64,000 nt of DNA from Ifrita kowaldi (taxonomy: Eukaryota; Chordata; Aves; Passeriformes; Cinclosomatidae): assembly GCA_013398055.1 (NCBI GenBank), contig VZRS01002790.1, positions 1-64,000 of the forward strand, in the 5' to 3' direction. The translations under genes and the position numbers were made by a program. How positions within the stretch are numbered: position 1 is the first letter of the stretch; the number at the start of each line of letters is the position of its first letter. This document shows positions 51,971 through 63,431 of this stretch, piece by piece. The notes beneath the pieces were generated by a model. It was not told the DNA's origin. It was given only the letters and a program-made list of their open reading frames with translations, and made no database searches.

Positions 51971-52003
51971 AAAGTAATTTCTGCTTTAAAGCAATTTCTG
52001 CTT
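51971..52003 (+). repeat. tandem duplication, period 17
   Basis: AAAGTAATTTCTGCTTT and AAAGCAATTTCTGCTTT (the second starting at 51988) differ at one base. Confidence 0.85.
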
Positions 52004-53214
52004 TGGGAATAATTTACATGCTTCTCCTTTGCTTGACTATTCTCAGAATAAAAAAGGTTTTCCTTCTATCCAGTGTGAAATCCTTCTCTTGTTTCAAGTC
52101 ACACTTCTTGTCTCTTATACTTCCACCAGATCATCATTTGTAGGTTTTGCAGGCTGCCATTAGGTTTCCCTGAATTCTTCTCCAAATCTGGTCCCCCAGC
52201 ATCTCCTCAAAAGTCACGTTCTGCAACAACAGTGACCTCTGCTGTATGTCCTTCTTGAAATATATGGCTGCAGGTGAGAGAAGCAAGGCCATGGTCCTAG
52301 ATGTGGTGTCCCAAATGCCAGGCAGATGGGTTTAATCTCCTCTCTTGATGTACTGGCTCTGTTCCTGTGAATATTATTTGGGATATTGCTGGAGAACTCT
52401 GTAGTAAGGGCCTTTTTCAAAGGCCTGGAAAGCATATAATCTATTCTTACATCTAAATATTTGCAATGTCTACGTATCTACTTATACGAAACTAATACTT
52501 AATTTAAAACTCCTAGTACTTTTCCTTACTTTCTAGCATATCGAAATCAGTGTTCCATACAATTAATATTAAAACAAACATATTAAAGGCCAGAGGCATA
52601 TATGCAGATAGACACTGAATATCAAGAAGCAAGACTTCACAGTGAGAAGCCATGAGTTTTGTTGAAGTAGAAGCATGAGACTGTCTGTCAAGTCACTTGT
52701 TCAGGCTTGTGTGAGGTAAGTAAAAAGCAGCCTGAGTTACATCACACTGGAGAAGCCATGCTGCTACAAGGAAGTATTTTCTCTGTAGGAGGGCCCTTTT
52801 GATGCCTGGAATGTAGAGCTGGAGCCTCTTTACCACTTTGAAATGCTTCATGCTACACACATTTGATTATGGGATGGGTACGTAGGTACACAAATACTGT
52901 CCAGCAGATGGTGATTGGGAAATAGAAATCACTGGATACTTGATTTGCAAATGTGAGATGCTGGTGCACAGAAAATGGAGGGAAAAGGTGGAATCAAAAG
53001 GAAGTGAAAGGCAGTAACCAATATGAGAGAAATTTAATCAGTGTTATTGAACCACCTTTGTGCCCAACAGGAAAACTGAGATAAAAAGCAGAAGCTGGAA
53101 GCACAAAATTAGACTGAAGATGAAAAACAATTAAGGTCGCATGTATCACTTACAACTTGCAGTGGAGTGAGTCCAGCTTGCAGGGAGATGTTCCAAAATT
53201 TGGAAGGAAGGAAA

Positions 53215-53850
53215 CATCAATCTTGTTATCAGGATGTGCAAGAAGGAGGATGTGGTGAGCTATAACCTTGTCAGCTCTCATGTTGATCTTCAAGAATGTG
53301 ATAGAGCAAATCTTTCTGAAGACCCTTTCCAAATACATTAAGGACAAGAATGTCATCAGGAGTCAGCAACACGGATTTACCATGATTAAATTTTTCTTAA
53401 TCTACCTGATGTGGCTGACTTGGTTGTTGAGGGGAGGGTAGTAGTTGTTGTTATACCATTAAGTAAGGCTTTCAACATTGTCTCCTGCAGCACCCTCTGA
53501 GAGAGATGAATGAACAGGAATGGACTGAAAACTGGCTGAACTGCTGGACTCCACAAGGAAGTCTGTCACTATTGATGTGTTCCAGGGGCTGACACAGAGT
53601 CCAATACCTTTTAAAATCCTCGTTAATGACCTAGAGTACGGGGCAGAGTGTACACTCAGCAAGTTTGCAAGCTATACCAAACTGAAAGGAGTGACAGATC
53701 CCGCAGAAAATTGCTCTCATTCAGAGGGACCTTGACAGGTTGTAGAATTAGGCAGGGAGGAATCTCATGAAGTTCAATGCAGGGAAATGCCAAGTCTTGC
53801 ATGTGGACAGGAATAACCCTGGGTGCCAGAATCCTGGGTCCTACACAACT
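53215..53850 (+). mobile_element. CR1 LINE ORF2 fragment, 3'-truncated
   Basis: This is a sense-strand, degenerate piece of CR1 ORF2 spanning the reverse-transcriptase region. Landmarks are GAGGATGTGGTGAGCTATAA, CAGCAACACGGATTTACCAT (the QHGF block), AGTAAGGCTTTCAACATTGT (the SKAF-T-block), GTTCCAGGGGCTGACACAGA, CCTCGTTAATGACCTAGAGT, CTCAGCAAGTTTGCAAGCTA and GAAGTTCAATGCAGGGAAAT. Several frameshifts and stops are present. The 3' UTR and tail are absent, so the copy ends near 53850, about 410 bp before the ERVL solo LTR. It is more diverged than the copy at 385. Confidence 0.88.
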
Positions 53851-54262
53851 GAGTTTTTAAGTTCAGCATATCCCTATTCACTACCACCCAGAGAAGGCTT
53901 TTTTGTGCTTTTCTGTAAGTAAAATATGTAAAAACCAGGTCACTAAATTTAAGAATGATTTTAAGGGCCAAGTTGAACTTTCAAATATGAAAATTCATTT
54001 GTGTGCAGCATAGATGAAAGTTAGACTTAGCGATCATAAAAAAAGAGACACTTATGTTCCATCTAAGCACTATCACCAAAATCAAAAATATTTAGGAGAT
54101 AGCCAATCTTAAAAACTGAACTTTAAAAAAGGCCAATCCTAGTGAATGTCTTGACACTTTGGAATTAACGCTTTCATTATTCTAATTTTGACACACATTT
54201 TATCTAAAAGTTTCAAAAAGAAAATTTTGTGAAAGATATATTTCAAAATGCTCTTTGCCAAG
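53851..54262. other. unique AT-rich sequence
   Basis: No recognisable content up to the left target duplication CCAAG (54258-54262) of the ERVL LTR. Confidence 0.5.
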
Positions 54263-54672
54263 TGTACTGGCTTTGCATGACAAGGCTTTTGGTAGTGAAA
54301 GGCTGCAGTAGTGGTTTCTGTGAGAAGTTGCCAGAAGGTTCCCTCATGTCCGACAGAGACAATGCCAGCTGGCTCCAAGATGGATCTGCTGCTGGCCAAG
54401 GCCGAGCCCGTCAGCAGTGGTGGTAGCATAAACTGGCAAAACATATCTAAGAAGGGGAAAAAAACTGCTGAGGATCAATTGAAGCCAGAGAGAGAAGTAG
54501 GAATATGTGGGAGAAAGAAATCTGTGGGCGCCAAGGTCAGTGAAGAAGGAGAAGAGTGTGGTTGTCCAGATGTCGGAACAGAGATTCCCCTGGAGCCTGT
54601 GAGGAAGAACCTGATGAGGGAAGCTGTCCTCCTGCAGCCCAAGGGGGAGCACAGATCCACCTGCAGCTAAGG

Positions 54673-54940
54673 CTGGAGCAGGTGGATGCTCAAAGGAGCC
54701 TCTGACCCTATGGGAAGTCTGTGCTGGAGCAGGCTACTGGCAGAACCTGTGACCCCATAGAAAACTCTACCTGGAGCAGCCTGTTCCTGAAAGGACTGCA
54801 CCCCCTGGAAGGGACCTACACTGGAGCAGTTTGTGAAGAATTGCAGCCTGTGCGAAGGACTCATGTTGGAGATGTCTCCTGTGGGAAGCACCCCATGTTG
54901 GAGCAGGGGAAGAGTGTGAGGCATCCTAGTCTTGAGGAAA
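54673..54940 (+). repeat. internal tandem-repeat array of the ERVL LTR
   Basis: Units start with CTGGAGCAG or a variant at 54673, 54724, 54771 and 54821, then TTGGAGATG at 54866 and TTGGAGCAG at 54899. Spacing is 51, 47, 50, 45 and 33 bp. Several units also share a middle motif around CCTGTG(A/G)... and a CCC(T/C)(A/G)TGGGAA-like segment. Unit sequences are diverged, so the array is old or part of the founder LTR. Confidence 0.75.
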
Positions 54941-55141
54941 CAGGAGCAGCAGAGACAATGTGTGGCAAAGTGACCACAGCCCCCATTCCCTGTACCCCTG
55001 CATTGCTGTGGGGGGGCAGAAGGTAGAGCAAATGGGAAATGAAGTTGAGTCCAGGAAGAAGGGAGGTGTAGGTGTTTTCAGATTTAGTTTGGTCTGTCAT
55101 TACCCCCAGAAGTCATTCCTTATTACTCTGAATTGATCAGT

Positions 55142-55147
55142 AATAAA
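55142..55147 (+). promoter_or_regulatory. ERVL LTR polyadenylation signal
   Basis: AATAAA about 190 bp before the LTR end, in the position conserved for this family as I remember it. Confidence 0.55.
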
Positions 55148-55337
55148 TTGAATTAATTTCTCCAAGTCAAGTCTGTTTTGCCTGTGATGGTAACTGGTGA
55201 GTGATCTCTTCCTGCCCGTATCTTAACCCAGAAGCTTCTTGCTATATTTTCTCTCCCTTGTCCAGCTGAGGAGGGGACCGATAGAGCAGCTTTGGTGGGC
55301 ACCTGGAATGCATCCAGGGTCAATCCACTACACCAAG

Positions 55338-58196
55338 TTTCAGACATGTTTATGCCATGTTATCACACCATGTAGCAGGCGGCAGAATATCAATTTTGGT
55401 AATCAATCGTGTAATACAGCTTTCAAAATTCACCAGTAATATCCCTATTGGTTACATGTGACTATTAGGCTCTTTTTATACCCTACAGCAGTATCTCAGG
55501 CAAAATAGCAGAACTCATGTCCTCTCTCTAGAATACCTTTCACAGAGTGCAGGCTAAGGTTTGATCCAGTTTCAGTGGTGCTTTTGGGGCTCCCAGGTTG
55601 CTAGCAGAGCTCCTGTTTGAGCTAAGTAAGACAAAGGTAAAATAACCACCACATATTGCTCAAGTATTCCTAAAAAATACTAAAAAATATAATAGGCCCT
55701 AATTGGGAGACTATTGTATCTTGAGGAGTTAGTGCTCCACAAACAGCTGTTCTGAGTAGATGCTGGGTTGTACCACGCATACTACTTAGCCTCAAGGACT
55801 GTGCTGTGCTACACACATACTTTGATGAAGGATAACTTCAGTTCCCAACATGTTTTCATAAGTACATCCTCTTGAAGAAAATGCTAAAAGACCTCTAAAG
55901 ATAACAATAGCAGCAAACCTCACCATAAACAGGAATTTTGTGCAGAATGCCATTTCCTAACATGAGAGGCCTGCGTGGTCATTCCAGGCTTTCATCATCA
56001 GGGATGTAATGTTTTCCAACTTAATATCAGCTTTTCTGGACAGTCAGTATGTGGCTTTATTGATGGGATCCTAAAAGAACCAGCACCTCCTGGTATAAAA
56101 CAATAAATAAAACTGTTAAGCTTGTGTTAAAAATGCTAAAAATTGCTTAACACTCTCCTCTTCCTTTATTCTATTTCCAGCACTGCTGTCCCTGCAGATC
56201 CCAGTCCCAGGATGCTATTAATTACTAATGTAATATCTTTCAGTATAGGATTTTCTACACCACTGCAAGTTGATACCTTTAGTCATGACCTGATGCTAAA
56301 AAGACAAAATCTTTAGTTCTACATCACCTTGTTATGACAGTGAAATTCAGAATTGCAACTGATAGTATTATACAGCAACTAAGTCCCGTTGTGCATGCTT
56401 TAAGAGCAAAAAATTCCTCACAGCATTTTGCTATTTCTTTATGTACACATCATGTACCTCTTTGGATTCACACAAAGCCATTTATATCTACATAAGTAAT
56501 AATTTCATTACCTGAATTCTTAGTTCTCTATTTTATTGACATCCCAGGGCTTCTCTAGACATGCATTTAGTTTCCAACATTTCATGAAGATTTTCATTGC
56601 TAATATGATATTTTTTCAAAATCTTTCTGAATATCTAGTTAAAACCTTTTCAGTGTAGTGCAGCACTTCCAAAGAGAGAGAAAACAAATTAACAAACACC
56701 CCACACATCTCAGTTTATTTCCCAGATTATTAGAGAATAAACAGTTCAGCAAATTTACAGATAGTTTAATCCTTAACATACCTCTAAAGCTATAAGAATA
56801 ACACAGATAGAATGAGGTATACAAGCAGGGAATTAACGTATGGAAAACAATAGATGGCTCAAGAAAAACACACACACAAACCAATTATCCATTTGTTTTT
56901 AAAAGGGAAATCTTCAAGCAAGAAGCACTGTTTACAGACAAAAAACATCCCAGCAGACTATGAAAGTTCCAGCAGACAGCACTTTTCAGGTTCTTATTTG
57001 TTTGTTTGGGAGTATTTATAGTCTAGAATGATCTCCCTTACCTATTCTACTGGTTCAAAAATTGTGGAAGGAGAAAGCTAGAAACACATGAGCTGTAGGA
57101 TAGACCAGAATTGCAGCTTTGATTATGCTATTAATTATCACGGATATTGTGAGATCCCTATGGGTCATATTTAATGCTTATTGCTCTGTTGCTTGCCCTC
57201 ATGCAGTTTTAATCTAGAGTCCTTTTTGCACTGAAAATATTACATAGATGAGAGAATTTCTCTACTTTTCTATTCTTCTCACTTTTTTATCTCATTTCAT
57301 ATAGATTAAATACACTGCCACTGTAAATTTCTTTTCTCTTAATAGTTAGGCCATGCAATTATTAACAGAATAAACAGTAATTATGGAACATTTCAGCAAA
57401 CAGAAAGCAGGATAAGAAGGTTTAGGTTCATAATGTTATTAGCGACACTGATAGTAGAAGTAATGAAGGGTTTATGGTTTTAGACAATCCAATAAAACTC
57501 ATGAGACTAAGACTTAATTAAAGCACTATAAAGCAAATGTTCTCTCTTCTTTCAGTGTCTACCTTGAAAATGTTTTAAGTCAACAGATACAATACTGGTA
57601 TGTAATATATTAGATATATGTGAAGAAAAGAGATTGATCCTGGCATATGCGGTGCAGATCACACCACCAGAATCCACTATGCAATCTTTTTTCTTCAACT
57701 AAATTTGTCAAAATCAAGTGCAAAAAAATAGATGGTTGTTGAAAATGTAAATACATAAAATAAAACCTGAAGACTCAAGGACTAAAATTTCTGAGTAACC
57801 TTGCAAAAATATCAACTTTTCCCTATCAATTTCTGCCGCAATTATATACGATTCTATATAAAATTCTTGTTTCTTTTACTTGACGATGGTGAAACTCAAA
57901 TCATATTCTCAGGCAGGACAGCATATTCCCATGATTCTCTGAGGTACTACAGCTTTACCATACAGTTGGATAATATATCCTCTACTGAGAGCTTAGTCGG
58001 TTTATTATTTGGTTTTTTTCTGACTTAGATGGTCCCAGAAGCAACTAGTGGCCTTGCTGGTTAAATTATTGAGGTTAATCTCTGAATTTCACTGTATCTA
58101 GAGCCAGGTAGCACAGTTTCCTGGGTCAGTTCTGTTACAGGGATGTGAAACAGTGATGTCTAGTTTCTTTTCCACTCAAAATATCAAAACAGTTAA
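55338..58196. other. unique AT-rich sequence
   Basis: About 2.9 kb without recognised elements; a short (AC)n tract at 56868-56878 is the only simple repeat. Confidence 0.45.
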
Positions 58197-58783
58197 TAGT
58201 GGTTTTGGCTGCAGTAGAGTTTATTTTCTTCACAGCAGCTTTGGGGCTATGTTTTGGGTTTGTGCTGAACACAGGGCTGATAATGCAGAGATGTTTTTGT
58301 TATTGCTGAGCAGGGCTTACACAGAGCCAAGGCCTTTCCTGCTTTTTGCACTGCCATGCTGGCAAGGAAACTGGAGGCGCTTGGGAGGAGGAGACACAGC
58401 TGAGACAGGTGATCCCAACTGTCCAAAGGGATATTCCAGACCATATGACATCATACTCAGTATATAAAGTGGGAGAAAGAAGAAAGAAGGGGGAGAATGT
58501 TTGGAGTGATGACCTTTGTCTTCCCAAGTCACTGTTATGCCTGGTGGGGTCCTGCTGTCCTGGAGAAGGCTGAGCATCTGTTCAACTGTGGGAAGGAGAG
58601 AATTAATTGCTTGTTTTGCTTTGCTTGTGTGTGTGGCTTTTGCTTTTCCTTTTAAACTGTCTTTATCTCAACCCACAATTTTTTGACTTTTTGCCTGTTT
58701 GATCCTCTCCCCTCTCCCACTGGTGAGGGAGTGGGCAAGCGGCTGTGTGGGGCTTGGTTACTGGCTGGGCTTAAACCATGACA
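58197..58783 (+). mobile_element. LTR of an avian endogenous retrovirus (ERVK-like, tentative), near full length
   Basis: The left end reads TAGTGGTTTTGGCTGCAGTA (a TG to TA change at the expected terminus) and the right end GGCTTAAACCATGACA at 58783. Promoter signals set the sense: a CRE-like TGACATCA at 58446-58453, then TATATAAA at 58461-58468, then an ATTAAA-type 3' region (TTTTAAACTGTCTTTATCTC, ending near 58670). The pyrimidine-rich stretch TCCTCTCCCCTCTCCCACTG precedes the end. The length of 587 bp fits a complete LTR. Flanks (GTTAA / GAAGG) show no target duplication, so age or a slightly misplaced end must be assumed. Open frames of 65-104 codons on both strands inside it are not genes. 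The family is recognised from memory; class II assignment is tentative. Confidence 0.8.
58461..58468 (+). promoter_or_regulatory. LTR TATA box with upstream CRE-like site
   Basis: TATATAAA lies 7 bp downstream of TGACATCA (58446-58453), which looks like a CpG-decayed cyclic-AMP response element (TGACGTCA). The related LTR at 45988 keeps the same decayed CRE but not the TATA box. Confidence 0.55.
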
Positions 58784-60482
58784 GAAGGGGAGATGCAAAC
58801 CAGAGGAAAGTGACACATCTGCCCTTAACAATTATCTGGATTTCTCTTGTTTTCCCAGTAAACATGAATATCACCTGATGATATAGAGCTGCGTAGTGTA
58901 GTCAAGGTCTCATTTTATCTGATAGCCTTTCGGGAAGGGTTTATTCTGTGATATTTTAAATCTTAGGTCAGTCCTCCACATTTGTATACATATGGTTTTT
59001 TCCTGATTGAAGAGACTATATATATATTTTTGCAATAGCTTCATCTGTTGTCAAATACATTTTTGTGACTTAATGAGATTTTGAAGTCTGTATACCATGT
59101 ACTATGTGCAGTTGCTTATATGATTAAATATACAATTATCCTGCAGGACATCAAAAGCTTCAACAGTTAAATGGAGTTGAGTCAAAATATATGTACAGTC
59201 ACAGTCTGAACAATTATTTTTGAGATAAATACTTTTTAAAAATAGTCATTTATCTTTTTTCTGAATTAGATCAATATGGTATTCATTTTACCATGCTTGG
59301 CAGTAAAATACATAAAAGTATCCAGCTGGTATTATTTCAGTTTGGCTTTGAGGTTAGCTGGGTTTCTTTCCTTTACATTTTTAGTCCCAGTAAGTCAATC
59401 TTATTCAGAGCCTGCACTGTCCCCACTTATGAAAAGGACTGCTAAGGACTGCCACTTGAATAATATATAATTTATTATGTGATATTCTCCTGCTTTATAT
59501 TTAAACAACAGAAAGCTTTTAAACATCTCCTGCATGCTTTTGTCAGCACAAGTTAAAGTGGTTCCCTGAAGTTTGCCTTATTAGGCTGTGAATATTTCCT
59601 CTATTTTTTCCTGTTGTTCTGTAGTTCTCATAAACCCCAAAGCCAAGTTATGTTTTTTCCTCTCCTGTTTTCAGGGTCTTAATGTAAAAAGGTCAAGCGT
59701 CAGTAATGCATTGATATTACTAGAAGAGTTACTTCCCTGGTGTGCAATATTTTATTAGAAAACAAATGTATGTCCAATTTTATGCAGACGAAATATACAA
59801 GAGTCAGCAACAGGATCCTGAGAGCTGTAGCACAGTAAACTAAACACTGGAGTACTTAAATAGTTATTTGGGATGTGCTACATCTCATTGCTTTAATTTG
59901 GGGAGGTCAAATTTCTCCAGGGAAAGAAAAATTCTCTTATATTTAATAATGTGGATTAGTAAAGAGTAATCACTTCCGAAAGGATTTGGTTGGAAATTCC
60001 CAAGGTTGCTAGTTAAGAACCAGGAAGAATTCATCTCTTAGACATTCTTTCCTTAATTGAAAATTTCAACTTCTTGAAAATTACACTCAGCTGTAATTTC
60101 CTGACTGTTTGAGGTTGAGACAATAATTCAGATTCAGTGGAATGTGTTTGTACGCCTAACATGTCAGAGAATATCAGCTTCAAATATTTAACCATGGACA
60201 AATTGTCTGCTTTTCAATACCACTGCAATATTTCAGAGGGAAACTATGGACCACTTAGAAACTGCTACCCCATTTGCACTACATGCCACCATAATGCAGA
60301 ACTATTTAATTTTCAGTGGTATCTAGAATTGGTCTAGCTCATGTGTGGTTTATAATACGGTGTTTCAGACTTATATAACTTCTGCATGTTACCAAATTAA
60401 ACAGAGTTAACTAAGTTAAATTTTGCTTACTGAGAATTCCATTAATTCCTTTTAATTTTGAAATGTATTGTCTTTGCACATT
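58784..60482. other. unique AT-rich sequence
   Basis: No recognised elements. Confidence 0.45.
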
Positions 60483-60616
60483 CTGCAGACACTTTTTTGT
60501 TTCAAATACAGTGTTGTTGCCATGACAACCAATAGTAATGTCCAGCATGTGCATCAAGATGGCTGACTACTGACTATCCTTCACTTTGCAAGTCAGTGTC
60601 TGCAGGAGGTTATAAA
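60483..60616 (+). promoter_or_regulatory. promoter- or enhancer-like cluster: X-box, CCAAT, YY1, TATA
   Basis: In 134 bp there are a near-perfect RFX X-box GTTGCCATGACAAC (60516-60529; the symmetric consensus is GTTGCCATGGCAAC), a CCAAT pentamer overlapping its end (60529-60533), a YY1-type AAGATGGC (60556-60563) and TATAAA (60611-60616). The first 123 bp are bounded by an 11-bp exact inverted repeat, CTGCAGACACT (60483-60493) and AGTGTCTGCAG (60595-60605). RFX sites with CCAAT boxes are typical of ciliary and MHC class II gene control. No downstream coding exon is recognisable within the window, so promoter function is inferred only. Confidence 0.35.
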
Positions 60617-61145
60617 GGGCTAATTTAGTCTGGTAAAACTTAAACACAGAAGTTAGCCATGTATTGTACAGTGTATATCACATCACACTGGGGCACAGTC
60701 CTCAGGTACCACTTACTTCCTTCCCACTAAATGAGTAGGGGTGAAAAAGTTGAGAACCAGCCACCATGAGCTATTATTTTTTGGAATGAAAGGCAGGGCA
60801 TATGTGTGGTGAAACTCCTGTGTGCCACCAAAGAGAAGGATCAGTCAGAATTCAGGGGTTGTTATAATTCCTGGCACAGTCTCAGTCTACCTTAATACTT
60901 TCTAGTTTGCAGGAGCTGAGCTGCTACTTCAGCTTTCTTGCTTTGCTATCCAAGTCTGAGACTGTGCAAGATTGGGCTGAGTAAGTTTACTCACATTACA
61001 CTACACTCATGGGTATGAGCACTCCCACATCCTCTAGAAAGAGAACCGTTAGACATGGTTTGATGCTCGATGCACCCTGTCTATACTTGCAGGTTTTCTT
61101 GCACATTATCACCTACAGGTGTACTGAGCAGCCACACTGGCTAGA
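60617..61145. other. unique sequence
   Basis: No recognised gene or repeat between the motif cluster and the microsatellite. Confidence 0.45.
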
Positions 61146-61193
61146 GGATGGATGGATGGATGGATGGATGGATGGATGGATGGATGGATGGAT
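61146..61193 (+). repeat. (GGAT)12 microsatellite
   Basis: Twelve uninterrupted GGAT tetramers (48 bp), flanked by A on the left and TGAAGG on the right. The Trp-Met-Asp-Gly repeat seen in a frame across it is a by-product. Confidence 0.97.
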
Positions 61194-63316
61194 TGAAGGA
61201 AGACACTGTACATCAATGAGACCTGTTACTTCATCCTTTTCAAAGAAAAGCAAACTCTTTTTTGTTTCTGCAGAAATCCCAAGCAGAAATTTGCTCCACT
61301 GTGCATATCTAGTAGCCTAATTTCTCCATACAGTGAAAAATAATGTGCCATTAGAAAAAAACCCAAAGAAACAAAAACCAGTGACTGTATCTGAAGCTTC
61401 TTCTTCATACCAGGACTGAGAATTAATATATTCCCTCTCTACCAGTTCCTCTGATTATGCACCTCTGTTTCACATGAATAGTCAATGTTATTGTTAGCAG
61501 GTTCAATTAAACAGCCTTCATTCTACTTCCTCACTGCCCTAGGCAGTTGGTCTCCACAATATTTCTCAGTTCTGAATAATAATATTTCAGTGACGACATC
61601 TCAGATAGAACAGAGGGAGCTACCAGGCAACAGCCTGAGTTAATTTCTTTTTCAGAAGCAATCATCAATCATTCCTTTTTCTCAAAAAAAAGGAGTCACA
61701 TTAACAAAGTGCACATATATCTGATATCTACAATTGATTTCCAGGAATAATCTACAGTAGAAAAAGACACTTTTTAATCCTTCATAAGACCAGATATAAA
61801 AATAATTTATTTTTTAAGAAAACTAATACTTTCTAGTTCTGATTTACAGTGTTTCCCTTATAATCTCATTTAACAGTTTAAATCGTCACCAGACATATTG
61901 TGCATGCAGACATTGAACACAAAACACGTATTCAAGGTTGTGCAGAAGAACATTCTGATTAAAAATGCTAATCAAAATCTACAGAGTTATTGCTGAGGGG
62001 TAAAGGCTCACAGCTCTAACATCAGGCTGCACTTTGATAGAAATAAATAAAGTACTCGCTCAGAAGGTGGCCAGACACAGTGTTTTCAAAGGATATCCAC
62101 AGAGTTTCAACTTCTATTAGTGACAAACCAGGTGCTCCTGAAGCCTGCCCACAGAGCGAACTACAACATGGAATCATGCACTATGGTTTCTTCCTCATGC
62201 TGACCTTGTGTAAGAAATATTTCATCAGCATTTGGACTGCCCATTAATTTTGAGGACAATGTTCCCACAGTATATGACCTTGTTAATTACCTAACACTTT
62301 AAACTAACTCTTCTTACTCTAATACAACCTCAAAAGTCATCCCCTTTCTTCTGTTCTTCAACATCTTGCTGTTTGAATTCATTAAAAAAATTAGGACTTT
62401 CCCTTGTGAATGCAAAGGCTTGAATTCAACAGGACTGCTGTGGAAACCACGCTTTGTTAGTACGTGTGAACTTGTCTTTTCAAGTATCCTGCATCTCTGT
62501 CACCAAAATGGAATAAACTCCTGTTGCTTGTCCCAGTCAACATGCAAACAGTTTGGGGTCAGAAAGTCCATAGCAGGCAAGATTATGTCAGGTGGCACAG
62601 AGACCATCACACAGATCATCTGCCCATGAGTGGTGCATGCCCACAGTACCAGCAAGACCAAGCAAACCCAGTGTGAAGGCACTGCACAATCCCAGCTGCA
62701 CAAAGATTAAATGGGCACACTGCTAAACCCACTGAAAAGACATGCCCTTTCCCTCCCTCTTTGCAGCCATAGGCCCCTGCAGAATTCCTACAGCAACTGA
62801 AAAGTCTTCCAGTCACACATCCTGAAGGGTGTCGTTAGACTATCAGTGAAGAATCACACATATTCCAGTTGGTTCTACCCGAAACTTGCAGCCATTCCAC
62901 CAATAAATACAAGACCTGTGTTTGGATTAGGACCTGTGGTCCTGTAGAATCTCACTGCAGTGTTTGACCTGCTGATTTTGAAACAGAAAACTAGGAGGGA
63001 CAGGCTGGACATCAGCATGCTCAGTGTTGTGCAAAACATCTACCTGGAGCATCTTAGTCATCTGCCTGAGAATGCAGGTAAACTATTTCAAAAGGAGGAT
63101 TCACTGCAGGATTGGGTCCTTTATCTCATGTAAATCTTGCCTGAGTTCACTGCCCCATCTAGTTAAAGGCTTTTCCATCAAAATATTCATGAGGATTGCA
63201 GCAGGATTCCATCAGCCACATACCACAAAGCAGGTTTTAAAAATAGATCTGGGTTCTCTCCCACGCTCTATATGGCACTAACACATTTTCTTGCTGTACA
63301 TCAGTTCTTTTGACTT
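61194..63316. other. unique sequence
   Basis: No family recognised. The 62.48-62.83 kb part is GC-richer than average and could be an old repeat; its overlapping frames on both strands show no known domain. Confidence 0.45.
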
Positions 63317-63431
63317 AAAAAAAAAACCACAACAACAACTCCCCACCCCAAAACAACAACAACAACACAACCAAAAAAACCACAACAAAATCAAATGCCA
63401 GAAGAAACAGACAAACCAAACAACCCAAAAA
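63317..63431. repeat. C/A-only low-complexity island
   Basis: About 115 bp dominated by A and C: a run of A, (CAA)n, CCCCACCCC, CCAAAAAAACC and ACAAACCAAAC. G is nearly absent and T is limited to a few positions. Confidence 0.8.

Larger units (their letters stand above)
47889..53214. other. unique AT-rich sequence
   Basis: About 5.3 kb without recognised genes. A slightly GC-richer patch at 48.16-48.76 kb has no known family. A (CA)n tract at 51070-51082 and a 17-bp tandem duplication at 51971-52003 are the only repeats that I can point to. Confidence 0.45.
54263..55332 (+). mobile_element. solo LTR of an ERVL-type endogenous retrovirus
   Basis: This LTR is complete at 1070 bp, from TGTACTGGCTTTGCATGACA at 54263 to CTACA at 55332. 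It is flanked by a perfect 5-bp target duplication CCAAG (54258-54262 and 55333-55337), the length typical of class III/ERVL elements. The U3 begins with a widely shared avian block (GCTTTTGGTAGTGAAAGGCT, then GAGACAATGCCAGCTGGCTC and CAAGATGGATCTGC). The usual TATA region is degraded (ACATATCTAAGAAGG). A polyadenylation signal AATAAA is at 55142-55147, followed by CAAGTCAAGTCTGTTTTGCC. The centre carries an array of 33-51 bp repeats. No gag/pol sequence is present on either side, so it is a solo LTR. Open frames of up to 119 codons inside it are not viral genes. Confidence 0.93.

Noticed and set aside
54311..54670. 119-residue frame and neighbours up to 55100
   Set aside because: Inside the ERVL solo LTR; LTRs of this family are non-coding, and the antisense strand is equally open.
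58153..58577. Overlapping 65-104 residue frames on both strands
   Set aside because: They fall within the LTR at 58197-58783 and show no domain.
61009..61320. 103-residue frame with a Trp-Met-Asp-Gly repeat
   Set aside because: The repeat is the translation of the (GGAT)12 microsatellite.
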